Part shown: positions 1 through 8,274 of the stretch, in pieces
How the letters are laid out: each line of letters begins with the position of its first letter
Position numbering within the stretch: position 1 is the stretch's first letter
Origin: JBMNOZ01 sp050943335
Lineage (GTDB): Bacteria; Bacillota; Desulfitobacteriia; Desulfitobacteriales; Syntrophobotulaceae
Assembly (NCBI GenBank): GCA_050943335.1
Contig: JBMNOZ010000002.1
Span: forward strand, 52,950-116,949
Length of the DNA: 64,000 bases
Reading direction: 5' to 3'
Position numbers and translations under genes: made by a program
Notes under the pieces: generated by a model
What the model was told of the DNA's origin: nothing
What the model saw: the letters and a program-made list of their open reading frames with translations, nothing else
Database searches by the model: none

Positions 1-29
1 TGCAAATCTTTGCAACCCTGTTTTTCTTA

Positions 30-75
30 TGGTCGGAACACAAAACTTGGACTTGCGGCCTCGACAACCCTAAAA
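30..75 (-). pseudogene. Degenerate 3' part of a tRNA-Pro
   Basis: The stretch beginning TGGTCGGA and continuing through ACTTGCGGCCTC matches the 3' half (CCA end, acceptor strand and T arm) of the intact tRNA-Pro at 1321-1397. It has several substitutions and one deleted base, and it fades out at the anticodon arm. The bases just beyond the CCA end (about 1-29) also loosely resemble those flanking the intact gene, so a larger piece was probably duplicated. No functional tRNA can fold from it. It could be an attachment-site scar of an old element or a simple duplication remnant. Confidence 0.6.
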
Positions 76-252
76 TGATTATTAATAAGTTTTAAAGTCC
101 TCCGCATTTGTGAAAAAATGACTGGACTTTTTCTTTCCTATTAATATACACCTAATTTGGAATGTAGATGTCGCAAGGATTTGCGGTTCTTCTATTATAT
201 ACCATCAACTACAAAATGCAAATGTGACAACAATTTGACGACAACTAGATAG

Positions 253-483
253 GACGAGGACTCCACTAAGGAAGAACTGGATCAGTTTGTAGAAGAAACT
301 CTTATAAGCTTGCTTTCCGACCCAAATGTACCAATGACAGCAACAACTATAGATATCCAGCTGCATAAAGCTGAAACGGGATGGAAAATTGACATCAACG
401 ATGATTTGGCTAATGCTATTACCGGTGGTGCTATAAAAGCCTTTGATAAATTTAACCAGGAGTCCTTAGACCCTTCGCCCTAA
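253..483 (+). pseudogene. 3' fragment of a gene for a small secreted or lipoprotein-like domain
   Basis: A 76-codon reading frame opens directly after an in-frame TAG and has no start codon or ribosome binding site at its head, yet it reads like a real protein end: acidic, with T-A-T-T-I-D-I-Q-L, then GWKIDINDDLANAITGG, closing at TAA. The G-W-K-I-D pattern is common at the end of small lipoprotein domains such as DUF4878/DUF5105, but the family is a guess. The 5' part of the gene is missing, and the fragment sits between the two tRNA-Pro copies, which suggests deletion or an element remnant. Confidence 0.5.
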
Positions 484-609
484 CTTCCTCTACATGCCCG
501 CTCCAATCCTTCTGTTCAGATTCATCTAGCCCAGCAGTTGCTGGAACATTTTTTTTTGCCTCTTTGCTATGAAGTCATCACAAAAAAAAGGTCTAGGGGC
601 CCCAAGAAT

Positions 610-990
610 CTAAGAAAGCACGTGCTCTGTGATGATGTTATACACCTTAAAAAGCAGTTCTGACATATGCTTGCCTTTTATGAACTGCAACTCAACCTTA
701 AGACCCCCGGATAAGACAAGCTTGATTTCGCTATCCAAATCAAAGGTCCCGGCAGTTTCAATTGCATAGGTAACAATAGATTTGTAAGGTATCGTACAAT
801 ACTCAACTTTTTTGCCTGTTAGTCCTTGTTTATCAGCAATTAAAATCCTTTTATCTGTAAATACTGCAGCATCTCTAATAGTTTTAACAGCAAACAAAGG
901 TTTCTCATGTTCTGTCAGCATGTTTTTCAGATGCTCCGGAATTGGAACCTCGGTGTAAAAAGTATACTTGGTAGATAATACATCAGCCAC
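610..990 (-). CDS. Bacterial PH-domain protein
   Basis: A 126-residue protein with no signal peptide or membrane segment. Its sequence fits the bacterial pleckstrin-homology fold (bPH, YvbH-like family): a predicted strand with LFAVKTIRDAAVFTDKRILIAD, then ITYRS/IPYKSI-type strands and a C-terminal helix (residues about 108-124). Members of this family are small cytoplasmic proteins of mostly unknown role. Translation probably begins at GTG, with a G-rich Shine-Dalgarno about nine bases upstream. The gene stands alone between a gene fragment and tRNA-Pro, in a stretch that may be a small insertion. The fold is fairly clear; no specific function can be given. Confidence 0.7.
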   Translation of the reverse strand: MADVLSTKYTFYTEVPIPEHLKNMLTEHEKPLFAVKTIRDAAVFTDKRILIADKQGLTGKKVEYCTIPYKSIVTYAIETAGTFDLDSEIKLVLSGGLKVELQFIKGKHMSELLFKVYNIITEHVLS

Positions 991-1320
991 CAGCCATTCC
1001 CCCTAATTAAATTTGCTGCTAGTCAACAAAAGGAAAAAATATCCTCCTAAGCAAAACCGCCCTCCCGGACGCCTGCTCCCGTTTATATTATACTAAAGTC
1101 GTCACAAAAATTCGCAGTATGATTGAAATATGTATGAACGTTTTGCCTTTTCCCATCTCCCGGATTGTATTCGACTCGATATCTGTGTCTTTTATAAATA
1201 TCTAATAGTCCATCTATTCATAATTTTTACTCATCGTTTAATTAATAATTCTGTCTGCTATATTAAAAAAACAAAAAAAAAAATAAAGGAGCTGCAACCC
1301 TTGCAACTCCTGGATTTCAA

Positions 1321-1397
1321 TGGTCGGAGCGACAAGACTTGAACTTGCGGCCTCTACCACCCCAAGGTAGCGCTCTACCAAACTGAGCTACGCCCCG
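1321..1397 (-). tRNA. tRNA-Pro (anticodon GGG)
   Basis: The minus strand folds into a full cloverleaf. The acceptor stem is CGGGGCG/CGCTCCG, the D arm contains AGTTTGGTA, the anticodon stem CTACC/GGTAG encloses loop TTGGGGT (anticodon GGG), the variable loop has five bases, and the T arm is GCAAG-TTCAAGT-CTTGT. Discriminator A and an encoded CCA end follow. It reads proline CCC/CCU codons. A degenerate copy of its 3' half lies at 30-75. Confidence 0.96.
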
Positions 1398-1491
1398 ACT
1401 GTTAAATTACCTTGCTTCTCTCGAAGCACTTATATAATCTATCATAAGAGCGACGAAAAATCAAGAATTGTAACTAAAAGAAAAGGCCTGA

Positions 1492-1944
1492 TTATCCCCT
1501 GCTTTTTGCAACCAGCTCAATTTTTCGAACCCCATCTAAGACATTCAAGTTAGATAAGAGACTTTCAATTGTGGTTTCCATATTCTCTGTTTCAATTGAA
1601 ATTGAGACATCAGCCATCCCTTGCAAAGGGATCCCTTGGTTTATGGTTAAAATATTGCCCTTTTGGGAGGCAATATAGTTTAGAACATTGGATAACACTC
1701 CGGCTTTATGCGTCAAGATCAGGGAAAGAGTGATAATCTCTCCCGCACTTCCTTCATAAAATGGAAATACCCCGTCTTTATATTTATAGAAAGCACTTCT
1801 ACTGATTTCTACCCGCTCACAGGCTTCATTAACAGTTAGAAATTCGAACTGAGCTAATAACTCCTTAGCTTGAGCAGTTTTAACTATAGCCTCGGGAAGA
1901 ATATCTTTGCTGACTAATAAAAAATCTTTCTTTCCTTTACTCAC
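1492..1944 (-). CDS. pheB: ACT-domain regulatory protein, PheB/UPF0735 family
   Basis: Starting at GTG 1944 gives 150 residues, the usual size for the PheB/UPF0735 family. This GTG has AGGAGAG seven bases upstream; an upstream in-frame start (2001) would add 19 residues unlike the family. The N-terminal half has a helix-turn-helix-like stretch (VNEACERVEISRSAFYKYKD, about residues 40-60). The C-terminal half is an ACT domain (LTHKAGVLSNVLNYIA, then the I-S-I-E strand), the fold that usually binds amino acids. In Bacillus the gene lies near pheA and is thought to influence phenylalanine synthesis, but its biochemical role is not firmly known. Here it stands alone downstream of tRNA-Pro. Confidence 0.85.
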   Translation of the reverse strand: MSKGKKDFLLVSKDILPEAIVKTAQAKELLAQFEFLTVNEACERVEISRSAFYKYKDGVFPFYEGSAGEIITLSLILTHKAGVLSNVLNYIASQKGNILTINQGIPLQGMADVSISIETENMETTIESLLSNLNVLDGVRKIELVAKSRG

Positions 1945-2140
1945 TGTCTCTCTCCTGGGGAGACAACTCTCCCATATAATATTCTTCTTAAACTTTAACA
2001 AAAACCTGCCAGCAAGTAAAGAATCTGGAGTCGTGAATAATTAAGAACATCAGAGCAATCGTCCAAATAAATTATTAGATTAACTTTTTTCAACGTTTTA
2101 TTCCCCTACCTACTATCTGCTAAAGTTCTTTCTCCACTTC

Positions 2141-2166
2141 CGAGAAAAAAACCGGCAAAGCCGGTA
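2141..2166 (-). terminator. Rho-independent terminator after spoIVA
   Basis: The stem ACCGGC-AAA-GCCGGT is followed on the minus strand by a run of seven T. It lies about 60 bases beyond the spoIVA stop codon. Confidence 0.85.
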
Positions 2167-2227
2167 TTTTCCCTTCTATTTATGACTAAACTCAAGGGTC
2201 TTATTGTTAAGCCCAACCGCTTATTCC

Positions 2228-3712
2228 TTAAATGATGATGCAAATTATACCGCCGTGGCCGTCGTTAACTATGCGCTGTAAAGTGGACTGTAACTTTACT
2301 TGCACGTTGTCAGGCATTTTATAGAGTTTATTTTGGATTCCCTCCCGTACCAGATCATGAAGGGATTTCCCAAAAATATTGGAACTCCATACCTTTTGCG
2401 GATCGGACTCAAATTCGTCCAAAATATATTGCACCAGCTCTTCGGCCTGTTTCTCGGTACCAATGAGGGGAGTAATTTCAGTGGAAACATCAGCCCTTAA
2501 GATATGCAGGGAAGGAGCACTCGCTTTAAGTTTTATCCCGTAATGGCCCCCGGATTTAACCAACTCCGGCTCCTCCAAAAACATTTCGTCCAGTTGCGGG
2601 GTTACAACTCCATAACCATTGGCGCGGACTTGTTCGAAGGCATCTGATAATTTATCCCATTCCTTCTTAGCCTTGCTGTAATCTAAAATCATCCTCAACA
2701 GAGTGTGATCCCCTTCGATCTCAATGCCGGTGAGCTGCTCCAGAACTTCTTTAAACAACTCATTATCAGTCGTTATTTGAATTTCAACTCGCCCAGTGCC
2801 CAGATTCGTTTCTCGCAAAATCACATCTTTGGCGTGTTCACACTCGGCAAGGATATCTAAGGCATTGTCGATATCCCTTATCTTATAAATATTTTTAATG
2901 GAATTTTGAATCGCTTCCTCAAATCCGGCCCGAATTGGATGGGTAAGATCAAGTTCTTCCACCCATTTAGGAAGCTCGATATTAACTTCAGCGACCGGAA
3001 ACTCATATAAAAGCTCCTCTAAAATTTGGGAAATATCGCTGAGGTTCATTTCCAGGCAATCGACAGGCACAACTGGAACATCATAAGTTTCTCCCAAAGT
3101 ACGTCCCAGTTCTAAAGTTTTTTCTGCGTATGGGCTGGTGGTATTTAAAAGAACTATAAATGGTTTCCCCAATTCTTTCAGTTCGGAAATGACCCGCTCT
3201 TCAGCCTCCACATAGTTCTCGCGCGGAATATCCGAAATTGAGCCGTCTGTGGTGACAACAATTCCCAAGGTGGAATGGTCGGTGATTACTTTTCGCGTGC
3301 CAATTTCAGCCGCCTCTTGAAATGGTATGGCTTCCTCGCTCCAAGGGGTGTTTACCATCCGAGGGACATCGTTTTCCTCTCCCTCATAACCTAAAGCGCC
3401 TTCTACGGAATAACCCACGCAGTCTACAAGCCGGACATTCATATGAATTGAATCCTTTAAAATGACCTCTACCGCCTCAGAAGGGATAAATTTAGGTTCT
3501 GTGGTTGTGATCCTTTTACCGGTTCCACTTTGGGGAAGTTCGTCCCTTGCCCTCTCTCTTTCAAAAACATTGGTAATATTGGGAAGGACCAGAAGCTCCA
3601 TGAATTTTTTTATGAATGTAGATTTTCCAGTCCTAACAGGACCCACAACACCGAAATAAATATCCCCTCCTGTCCGTTCAGCAATACCGCTGAAAATATC
3701 ATAGTTTTGCAT
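2228..3712 (-). CDS. spoIVA: Stage IV sporulation protein A, coat morphogenetic ATPase
   Basis: SpoIVA assembles on the outer forespore membrane during sporulation, hydrolyses ATP and polymerises to form the base layer of the spore coat. The start chosen is ATG 3712, giving 494 residues (family about 492), with GGAGGG upstream. A longer open frame to 3820 adds sequence that does not match the family. Near the N-terminus MQNYDIFSGIAERTGGDIY leads into the Walker A motif GPVRTGKST, then the nucleotide-binding region. The C-terminus ends in the hydrophobic GGIICIII tail. It is the first gene of the minus-strand block but is separated from gpsA by its own terminator, so it is probably transcribed alone from a mother-cell promoter. 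Confidence 0.97.
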   Translation of the reverse strand: MQNYDIFSGIAERTGGDIYFGVVGPVRTGKSTFIKKFMELLVLPNITNVFERERARDELPQSGTGKRITTTEPKFIPSEAVEVILKDSIHMNVRLVDCVGYSVEGALGYEGEENDVPRMVNTPWSEEAIPFQEAAEIGTRKVITDHSTLGIVVTTDGSISDIPRENYVEAEERVISELKELGKPFIVLLNTTSPYAEKTLELGRTLGETYDVPVVPVDCLEMNLSDISQILEELLYEFPVAEVNIELPKWVEELDLTHPIRAGFEEAIQNSIKNIYKIRDIDNALDILAECEHAKDVILRETNLGTGRVEIQITTDNELFKEVLEQLTGIEIEGDHTLLRMILDYSKAKKEWDKLSDAFEQVRANGYGVVTPQLDEMFLEEPELVKSGGHYGIKLKASAPSLHILRADVSTEITPLIGTEKQAEELVQYILDEFESDPQKVWSSNIFGKSLHDLVREGIQNKLYKMPDNVQVKLQSTLQRIVNDGHGGIICIII

Positions 3713-3872
3713 AGAAGATTTCCCTCCTTTTAGTTGTGCTGTCCTTAAGGACTTAAAATATACCTGATAATTCCTTAAGTATGTAAATACGTTTATTAAC
3801 AGGACTAGCACCTTAAGCACTATATTATATTTGAAAAAAAGTTAATTATGTCTAAATGTTTATGCGCTCTTC

Positions 3873-3902
3873 ATAAAAAAATGACACCTCTTTAGGGTGT
3901 CA
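3873..3902 (-). terminator. Rho-independent terminator after gpsA
   Basis: TGACACC-TCTTTAG-GGTGTCA forms a seven-pair stem that on the minus strand is followed by seven T. It lies about 55 bases beyond the gpsA stop and ends the gpsA transcription unit. Confidence 0.88.
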
Positions 3903-3955
3903 GGAATCTATTTCCGTTTCATTTGGAGATAATAGTCTCCAACCTGAATTTATAT

Positions 3956-4978
3956 TTAGTTTTTCGAATAAACTGTCAAAAATCCGAGATCTTCGGTCTC
4001 ATGTTTTTTCCCTCGCATCATTAAGTTTTCTAAAGCTTCTTGGGGACTTAAACCCTCAAACAGCACTTTATAGGCTTGTTCAGTAATCGGCATGGTAATC
4101 CCAAGCTTCCGGCTCAAATGATAAGCATTCTTTGTAATTCGTACCCCCTCTACTACCATACCGACTTCTTTCAAAACCTCGGCCAAGGATTTACCACTGG
4201 CCAAAGCCCTACCAGCCCGTAAGTTTCGGCTATGGGTGCTGGTACAAGTCGCTATTAGATCCCCCATACCAGAAAGACCTGCAAAAGTAACAGGATCAGC
4301 GCCCATTGCCACCCCTAACCTCGTTATCTCCGCCAGACCCCTGGTTATTAAAGCTGCTTTCGTGTTGTCTTTAGGATTCAGGCCTTCTAAAACTCCAGCA
4401 CATAAAGCAATAATATTTTTCAAAGCTCCGCCCATTTCGACCCCGATTAAATCCCGATTAGTATACACTCTAAATCTCGAAGTCATAATTAGGTCTTGTA
4501 TTCTTTCAGCATATTTAAGATTCTCGGCGGCTGCAACTACTGCTGTGACAACATCTTCACCCACTTCTTCCGCGTGACTGGGGCCGGATAAAACCACCAC
4601 CGGATGACGAGGAAGTTCCTCCGCCAATACTTGCGAGAGCCTTAAAAGGGTTTCTTCTTCCAACCCCTTTGCAGTATTAACAATAATACAATTTTCTTTT
4701 AGATAGGGTTTTATTAACCTAGCGCTTTTCCTAACCGCATGGGAGGGGACACAGAGAAATACCGCTTCAGCATTAATTTCTGTTAAATCCGTTGTAGGAT
4801 TAACTTCCTCCGGTAAAAAAACTCCAGGAAGATAAGGAGTATTTTCTCTTTTTTCTTTCATGGATGCTATTTTTTTAGGGTCAATTCCGATCAGAGAAAC
4901 TTTGTTTCCGGCTCGAGCTAAAAGCAAGGCAATCGCCGTACCCCAGCTACCAGCCCCGAAAACAGCCGTTTGTTGCAA
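3956..4978 (-). CDS. gpsA: Glycerol-3-phosphate dehydrogenase [NAD(P)+]
   Basis: GpsA reduces dihydroxyacetone phosphate to sn-glycerol 3-phosphate, the backbone for phospholipids. The start chosen is TTG 4978, which puts QQTAVFGAGSWGTAIA at the N-terminus as in the family and has GGAGGGAG six bases upstream; it gives 340 residues. A longer frame reaching 5029 would overlap plsY and add 17 Arg/Asn-rich residues. Visible are the dinucleotide-binding GAGSWGTA, the GPSHAEEV segment, and the catalytic region with VEMGGALKNIIALCAG. It follows plsY by 13 bases, so the two are co-transcribed, and PlsY uses the GpsA product. Confidence 0.96.
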   Translation of the reverse strand: MQQTAVFGAGSWGTAIALLLARAGNKVSLIGIDPKKIASMKEKRENTPYLPGVFLPEEVNPTTDLTEINAEAVFLCVPSHAVRKSARLIKPYLKENCIIVNTAKGLEEETLLRLSQVLAEELPRHPVVVLSGPSHAEEVGEDVVTAVVAAAENLKYAERIQDLIMTSRFRVYTNRDLIGVEMGGALKNIIALCAGVLEGLNPKDNTKAALITRGLAEITRLGVAMGADPVTFAGLSGMGDLIATCTSTHSRNLRAGRALASGKSLAEVLKEVGMVVEGVRITKNAYHLSRKLGITMPITEQAYKVLFEGLSPQEALENLMMRGKKHETEDLGFLTVYSKN

Positions 4979-4991
4979 GCCTCTCCCTCCT

Positions 4992-5582
4992 CTATTTCTT
5001 AACTCCAAATTTCGGTTCCGTACCCTCAATAATTCTCCGAATATTGGCCCGATGACGTAAAAGAACTATTACTACACTAACAGCAGTAAAAATAATATTT
5101 GCTAAATGCTCTCGAAAAACAAGAGCCGTAACGAACACAGCGAGCGCTCCAAACATGGAGCCTAAGGAAACATATCTGCTAATAGCCGTCACTATAATGA
5201 AAACCGCGAGGCCAACAAGCATTACTTTAGGCATTAGAATACAAATGACCCCGAAACCACAGGCCACTCCTTTACCGCTTGGTTTAAAAAGAAAATAAGG
5301 GCTGTAACTATGCCCAATCATAGCTAGGAGACCTCCTATAACCCCGCCCCAGGGGCCAAAGTACAGCATGCATAAATAAGTTGCCAAAGCCCCTTTTAGG
5401 GCATCGAAAACTAATACCGCAATTCCCCATTTCTTACCCAAGAGCCGGTAAGCATTGGTAGCCCCCAAATTGCCGCTTCCATGGTGGCGAATGTCTATCC
5501 CTTTAATTTTTCCAGCCAGAAAAGCATAAGGGATGGCCCCGAGAAAATAGGCCACTAAAAAAACAACATATTCCCAAGTCAT
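4992..5582 (-). CDS. plsY: Acyl-phosphate:glycerol-3-phosphate acyltransferase
   Basis: PlsY transfers an acyl group from acyl phosphate to glycerol 3-phosphate, the first committed step of phospholipid synthesis, in the cell membrane. The 196-residue protein has about five to six membrane segments. The three conserved PlsY loops are seen: GSGNLGATNAYRLLGKKWG (about residues 35-55), GHSYSPYFLFKPSGKGVA (about 95-112) and LLRHRANIRRIIEGTEPKFG near the end. The ATG has AAGGA upstream and starts three bases after the der stop. It sits between der and gpsA. Confidence 0.96.
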   Translation of the reverse strand: MTWEYVVFLVAYFLGAIPYAFLAGKIKGIDIRHHGSGNLGATNAYRLLGKKWGIAVLVFDALKGALATYLCMLYFGPWGGVIGGLLAMIGHSYSPYFLFKPSGKGVACGFGVICILMPKVMLVGLAVFIIVTAISRYVSLGSMFGALAVFVTALVFREHLANIIFTAVSVVIVLLRHRANIRRIIEGTEPKFGVKK

Positions 5583-5585
5583 CAG

Positions 5586-6917
5586 TTATTCCTTCTCCTC
5601 ATCCCTTTTTCTCATAATCAGTCTAAGCGGAGTACCCTCAAAGCCAAAATTTTTTCGTAGCTGGTTTTCCAAATAACGACGATAAGAGAAATGCACTAGT
5701 TCCGGATCATTGACAAAAAAGATAAAGGTGGGCGGTTGAACCCGCTGTTGAGTTGCATAGAGTATATTCAAACGTCTACCCTTGTCAGTGGGTGGAGGGT
5801 TTAAATATACCCATTCTCTAAGCATGTCGTTAAGCGTACTGGTTAAAACTCTCCTGCTGGCTTGTTCGGCAACAAATTCAACTAAATCCATAATTTTATT
5901 TATTCTTTGCCCGGTCTTGGCCGAAACGAACTGGGTCGGAGCATAAGAGACAAAAGATAATTCTTCTCGAAGCTCTTTTTCATACTCCTGCAAAGTTTTA
6001 TCATCTTTGGGGATTAAATCCCATTTGTTAATAATTAATATTATACCTTTCCCTTTTTCATGAGCATAGCCTACAATTCTTTTGTCCTGTTCAGTAACGC
6101 CTTCCGTAGCATCTAGAACCATTAAGACCACGTCCGAGCGATCCACAGCCCGAAAAGAGCGGATAACACTATAACTTTCCGTAACCTCGGCGATCTTTTT
6201 CTTCCGTCTGATTCCTGCGGTATCGATTAAAGTATAATGCCTTCCCTCGTAAATAAAATCTGTATCGATTGCATCTCTCGTAGTTCCGGGGATATCACTA
6301 ACAATCACCCTTTCCTCCCCGAGCAGCATGTTAACAAGGGAGGATTTCCCAACATTGGGTCTCCCGATAACCGCGACTTTTACTATGTCCGGATCAACAA
6401 TTTCCTCTGATTTTTCTGGCAACTTGGATACAATTATATCCAGTAGATCCCCGACATTCATGCCATGGAGCGCAGAAATAGAGATCGGCTCGCCGAGTCC
6501 TAAAGTAAGATATTCATAAGCCTCGCCAGCAAAGGTGGAAAAATCCTCAATCTTATTCACTGTCAATAACACTGGTTTGCCTGAAGTTCTTAACTGTCTT
6601 GCAATTTGTTCATCCTCTGGAGTGACTTTGCTCTGCCCGTCTACAATCAAAATTACAACATCTGCTTCTTCTATAGCTATCTCCGCCTGCTGCTTCATTT
6701 GAGCCGAAAGGGGAGTTGTCTCATCTTTAAACTCTATTCCCCCGGTATCAATAAGCGTAAATTGCCGTCCCAGCCACTCCGCATCAAAATATAATCTATC
6801 TCTGGTAACTCCCGGTGTATTCTCGACAATAGCAACCATACAGCCGATTATTCTATTAAAAAGCGTCGATTTCCCTACATTAGGTCGCCCTACGATGGCG
6901 ACGACCGGTTTGCTCAA
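5586..6917 (-). CDS. der: Ribosome biogenesis GTPase Der (EngA)
   Basis: Der is a double GTPase needed for maturation of the 50S subunit. The 443-residue protein has two GTPase domains in tandem, with G1 motifs GRPNVGKST at residues 10-18 and GRPNVGKSS at about 185, G3 motifs DTGGIE and DTAGIR, and G4 motifs NKIE and NKWD. The C-terminal KH-like domain follows. The start is TTG 6917 with GGGGGTG seven bases upstream. The stop lies just before plsY. It is directly downstream of the DUF512 radical SAM gene, a usual clostridial order. Confidence 0.97.
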   Translation of the reverse strand: MSKPVVAIVGRPNVGKSTLFNRIIGCMVAIVENTPGVTRDRLYFDAEWLGRQFTLIDTGGIEFKDETTPLSAQMKQQAEIAIEEADVVILIVDGQSKVTPEDEQIARQLRTSGKPVLLTVNKIEDFSTFAGEAYEYLTLGLGEPISISALHGMNVGDLLDIIVSKLPEKSEEIVDPDIVKVAVIGRPNVGKSSLVNMLLGEERVIVSDIPGTTRDAIDTDFIYEGRHYTLIDTAGIRRKKKIAEVTESYSVIRSFRAVDRSDVVLMVLDATEGVTEQDKRIVGYAHEKGKGIILIINKWDLIPKDDKTLQEYEKELREELSFVSYAPTQFVSAKTGQRINKIMDLVEFVAEQASRRVLTSTLNDMLREWVYLNPPPTDKGRRLNILYATQQRVQPPTFIFFVNDPELVHFSYRRYLENQLRKNFGFEGTPLRLIMRKRDEEKE

Positions 6918-6943
6918 TTTTCGACACCCCCAGAATTTTCCCC

Positions 6944-8254
6944 TTAAATTTTCTCTCCCAAAACCCCTTCTAAAAAGGATTTCCCTTCATTATATACTAT
7001 TATAGCCTGGCCGTTAATCTTTTCTGCCAGCCACTCGACAGTATGCCCATCTAAAAAAACATCTTCGTCCGCTTTTAGCATAACCTTGGGAATTAGGAAA
7101 TAGTCACCTTCTAAATCCCCAACTTGGGCAGCGATATCTTGGGCAGTGAGTAAACCGGCTACAGTAACACTTTCTCCAAAAAACCGATTTATCACCGGGT
7201 GCAACGTAAGTTTTAAACCTTTGATAAAGGCAAGTTCCTTAAGCAGTTCTTCAAAATATCCATAAGCCGAAACCCCGGTCAAAATATGCACTCGCCGAGT
7301 GTCAACTTCTGGAGGCAGGCAAGAAAGATAAGAACAGACTTCTTTTCTGAATTTAGCCGCCATTCCGATCCCGTTTTCGAGCTGGGGAAAACCGTCGTAT
7401 TCTTTGACGGAAGGAAATGCGCGTTTGCCCAAGATATAGAATTCATCGGCAAAATAGACTAGATTTCGGCCGGTCCGTTCTTTAAATCCTTTCTGCCATT
7501 TTACCCCTTGCTCCAAAATCCTTCCGGCTTCTTCCGGGCTTACAGCTCGAAGCTGGGGAAGATTAGAACGGTGTTTTGTTAAACCTACCGGCACTACCCC
7601 TATAGATTGCACTGCCGGATAAAAAGCAGCTAGATTATTTACTGTCTCCTCTAAAACTTCTCCATCATTATAACCGGGCACTAAAACAATCTGAGTATGC
7701 ATTACAATTCCGTTTTGGGCCAAGATCTTGATTTGCTCCGCTAAAACTCCTGCCCTTTTATTTTTCATTAATTTTATCCGTTCTTCCGGATCCCAAGCCT
7801 GGACAGAAATAAATAATGGACTTAGATGCAGATCTATAATCCGTTGAAATTCAGCGGAGGTTAGATTAGTTAAAGTTATATAACTTCCTTGAGTAAAAGA
7901 CAACCGATAGTCATCATCCCGGACATATAAAGAATCTCTTAAACCCGGCGGCATTTGGTGGACAAAGCAAAAAACACAATTATTAGAACAAGTCTTTAAC
8001 CCGTCAACGGCAATCTTTTTAAATTCCAAGCCTAAAAATTCTCCAGATTCTTGAATAATTTCCAAGTCCCAAATCTCGCCGGTGTTCTTTTTAATTGTTA
8101 AAACAAATTCCCGTTCCGCAGTGTAATACTGCAGATCAAGAATATCATTCACTTGCTGTCCGTCTACTTTACAAATAATATCCCCGATTTCAATTTCCAT
8201 TTCCTCAGCAATGCCGCCTTCTAAAACCCTGGATACAACTAAACCTTTAACCAC
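6944..8254 (-). CDS. PDZ/radical SAM/DUF512 protein
   Basis: The 436-residue protein has an N-terminal PDZ-like domain (residues about 1-55, GGIAEEMEIEIGDIICKVDG). A radical SAM-type region follows, with the cysteine motif CSNNCVFCFVHQMPPG near residue 90 (C-x3-C-x2-C), then a C-terminal DUF512 domain. Family members keep this three-part layout and nearly always sit beside der in Clostridia; the substrate is unknown, although a role linked to ribosome maturation has been guessed from context. The start is GTG 8254. There is a 26-base gap before der and 20 bases after the SEDS gene, consistent with an operon. The identity is certain, the function is not. Confidence 0.9.
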   Translation of the reverse strand: MVKGLVVSRVLEGGIAEEMEIEIGDIICKVDGQQVNDILDLQYYTAEREFVLTIKKNTGEIWDLEIIQESGEFLGLEFKKIAVDGLKTCSNNCVFCFVHQMPPGLRDSLYVRDDDYRLSFTQGSYITLTNLTSAEFQRIIDLHLSPLFISVQAWDPEERIKLMKNKRAGVLAEQIKILAQNGIVMHTQIVLVPGYNDGEVLEETVNNLAAFYPAVQSIGVVPVGLTKHRSNLPQLRAVSPEEAGRILEQGVKWQKGFKERTGRNLVYFADEFYILGKRAFPSVKEYDGFPQLENGIGMAAKFRKEVCSYLSCLPPEVDTRRVHILTGVSAYGYFEELLKELAFIKGLKLTLHPVINRFFGESVTVAGLLTAQDIAAQVGDLEGDYFLIPKVMLKADEDVFLDGHTVEWLAEKINGQAIIVYNEGKSFLEGVLGEKI

Positions 8255-8274
8255 TTTATTGACGTTCCTTTTTT

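Noticed and set aside
1130..1342. 70-codon plus-strand reading frame
   Set aside because: It runs into the tRNA-Pro gene, has no ribosome binding site and is made of low-complexity AT-rich codons.
3713..3820. 36-residue N-terminal extension of SpoIVA
   Set aside because: It has no family match, while ATG 3712 has an ideal GGAGGG and gives the standard length.
4979..5029. 17-residue N-terminal extension of GpsA
   Set aside because: It overlaps plsY, and TTG 4978 has its own strong binding site and the family N-terminus.
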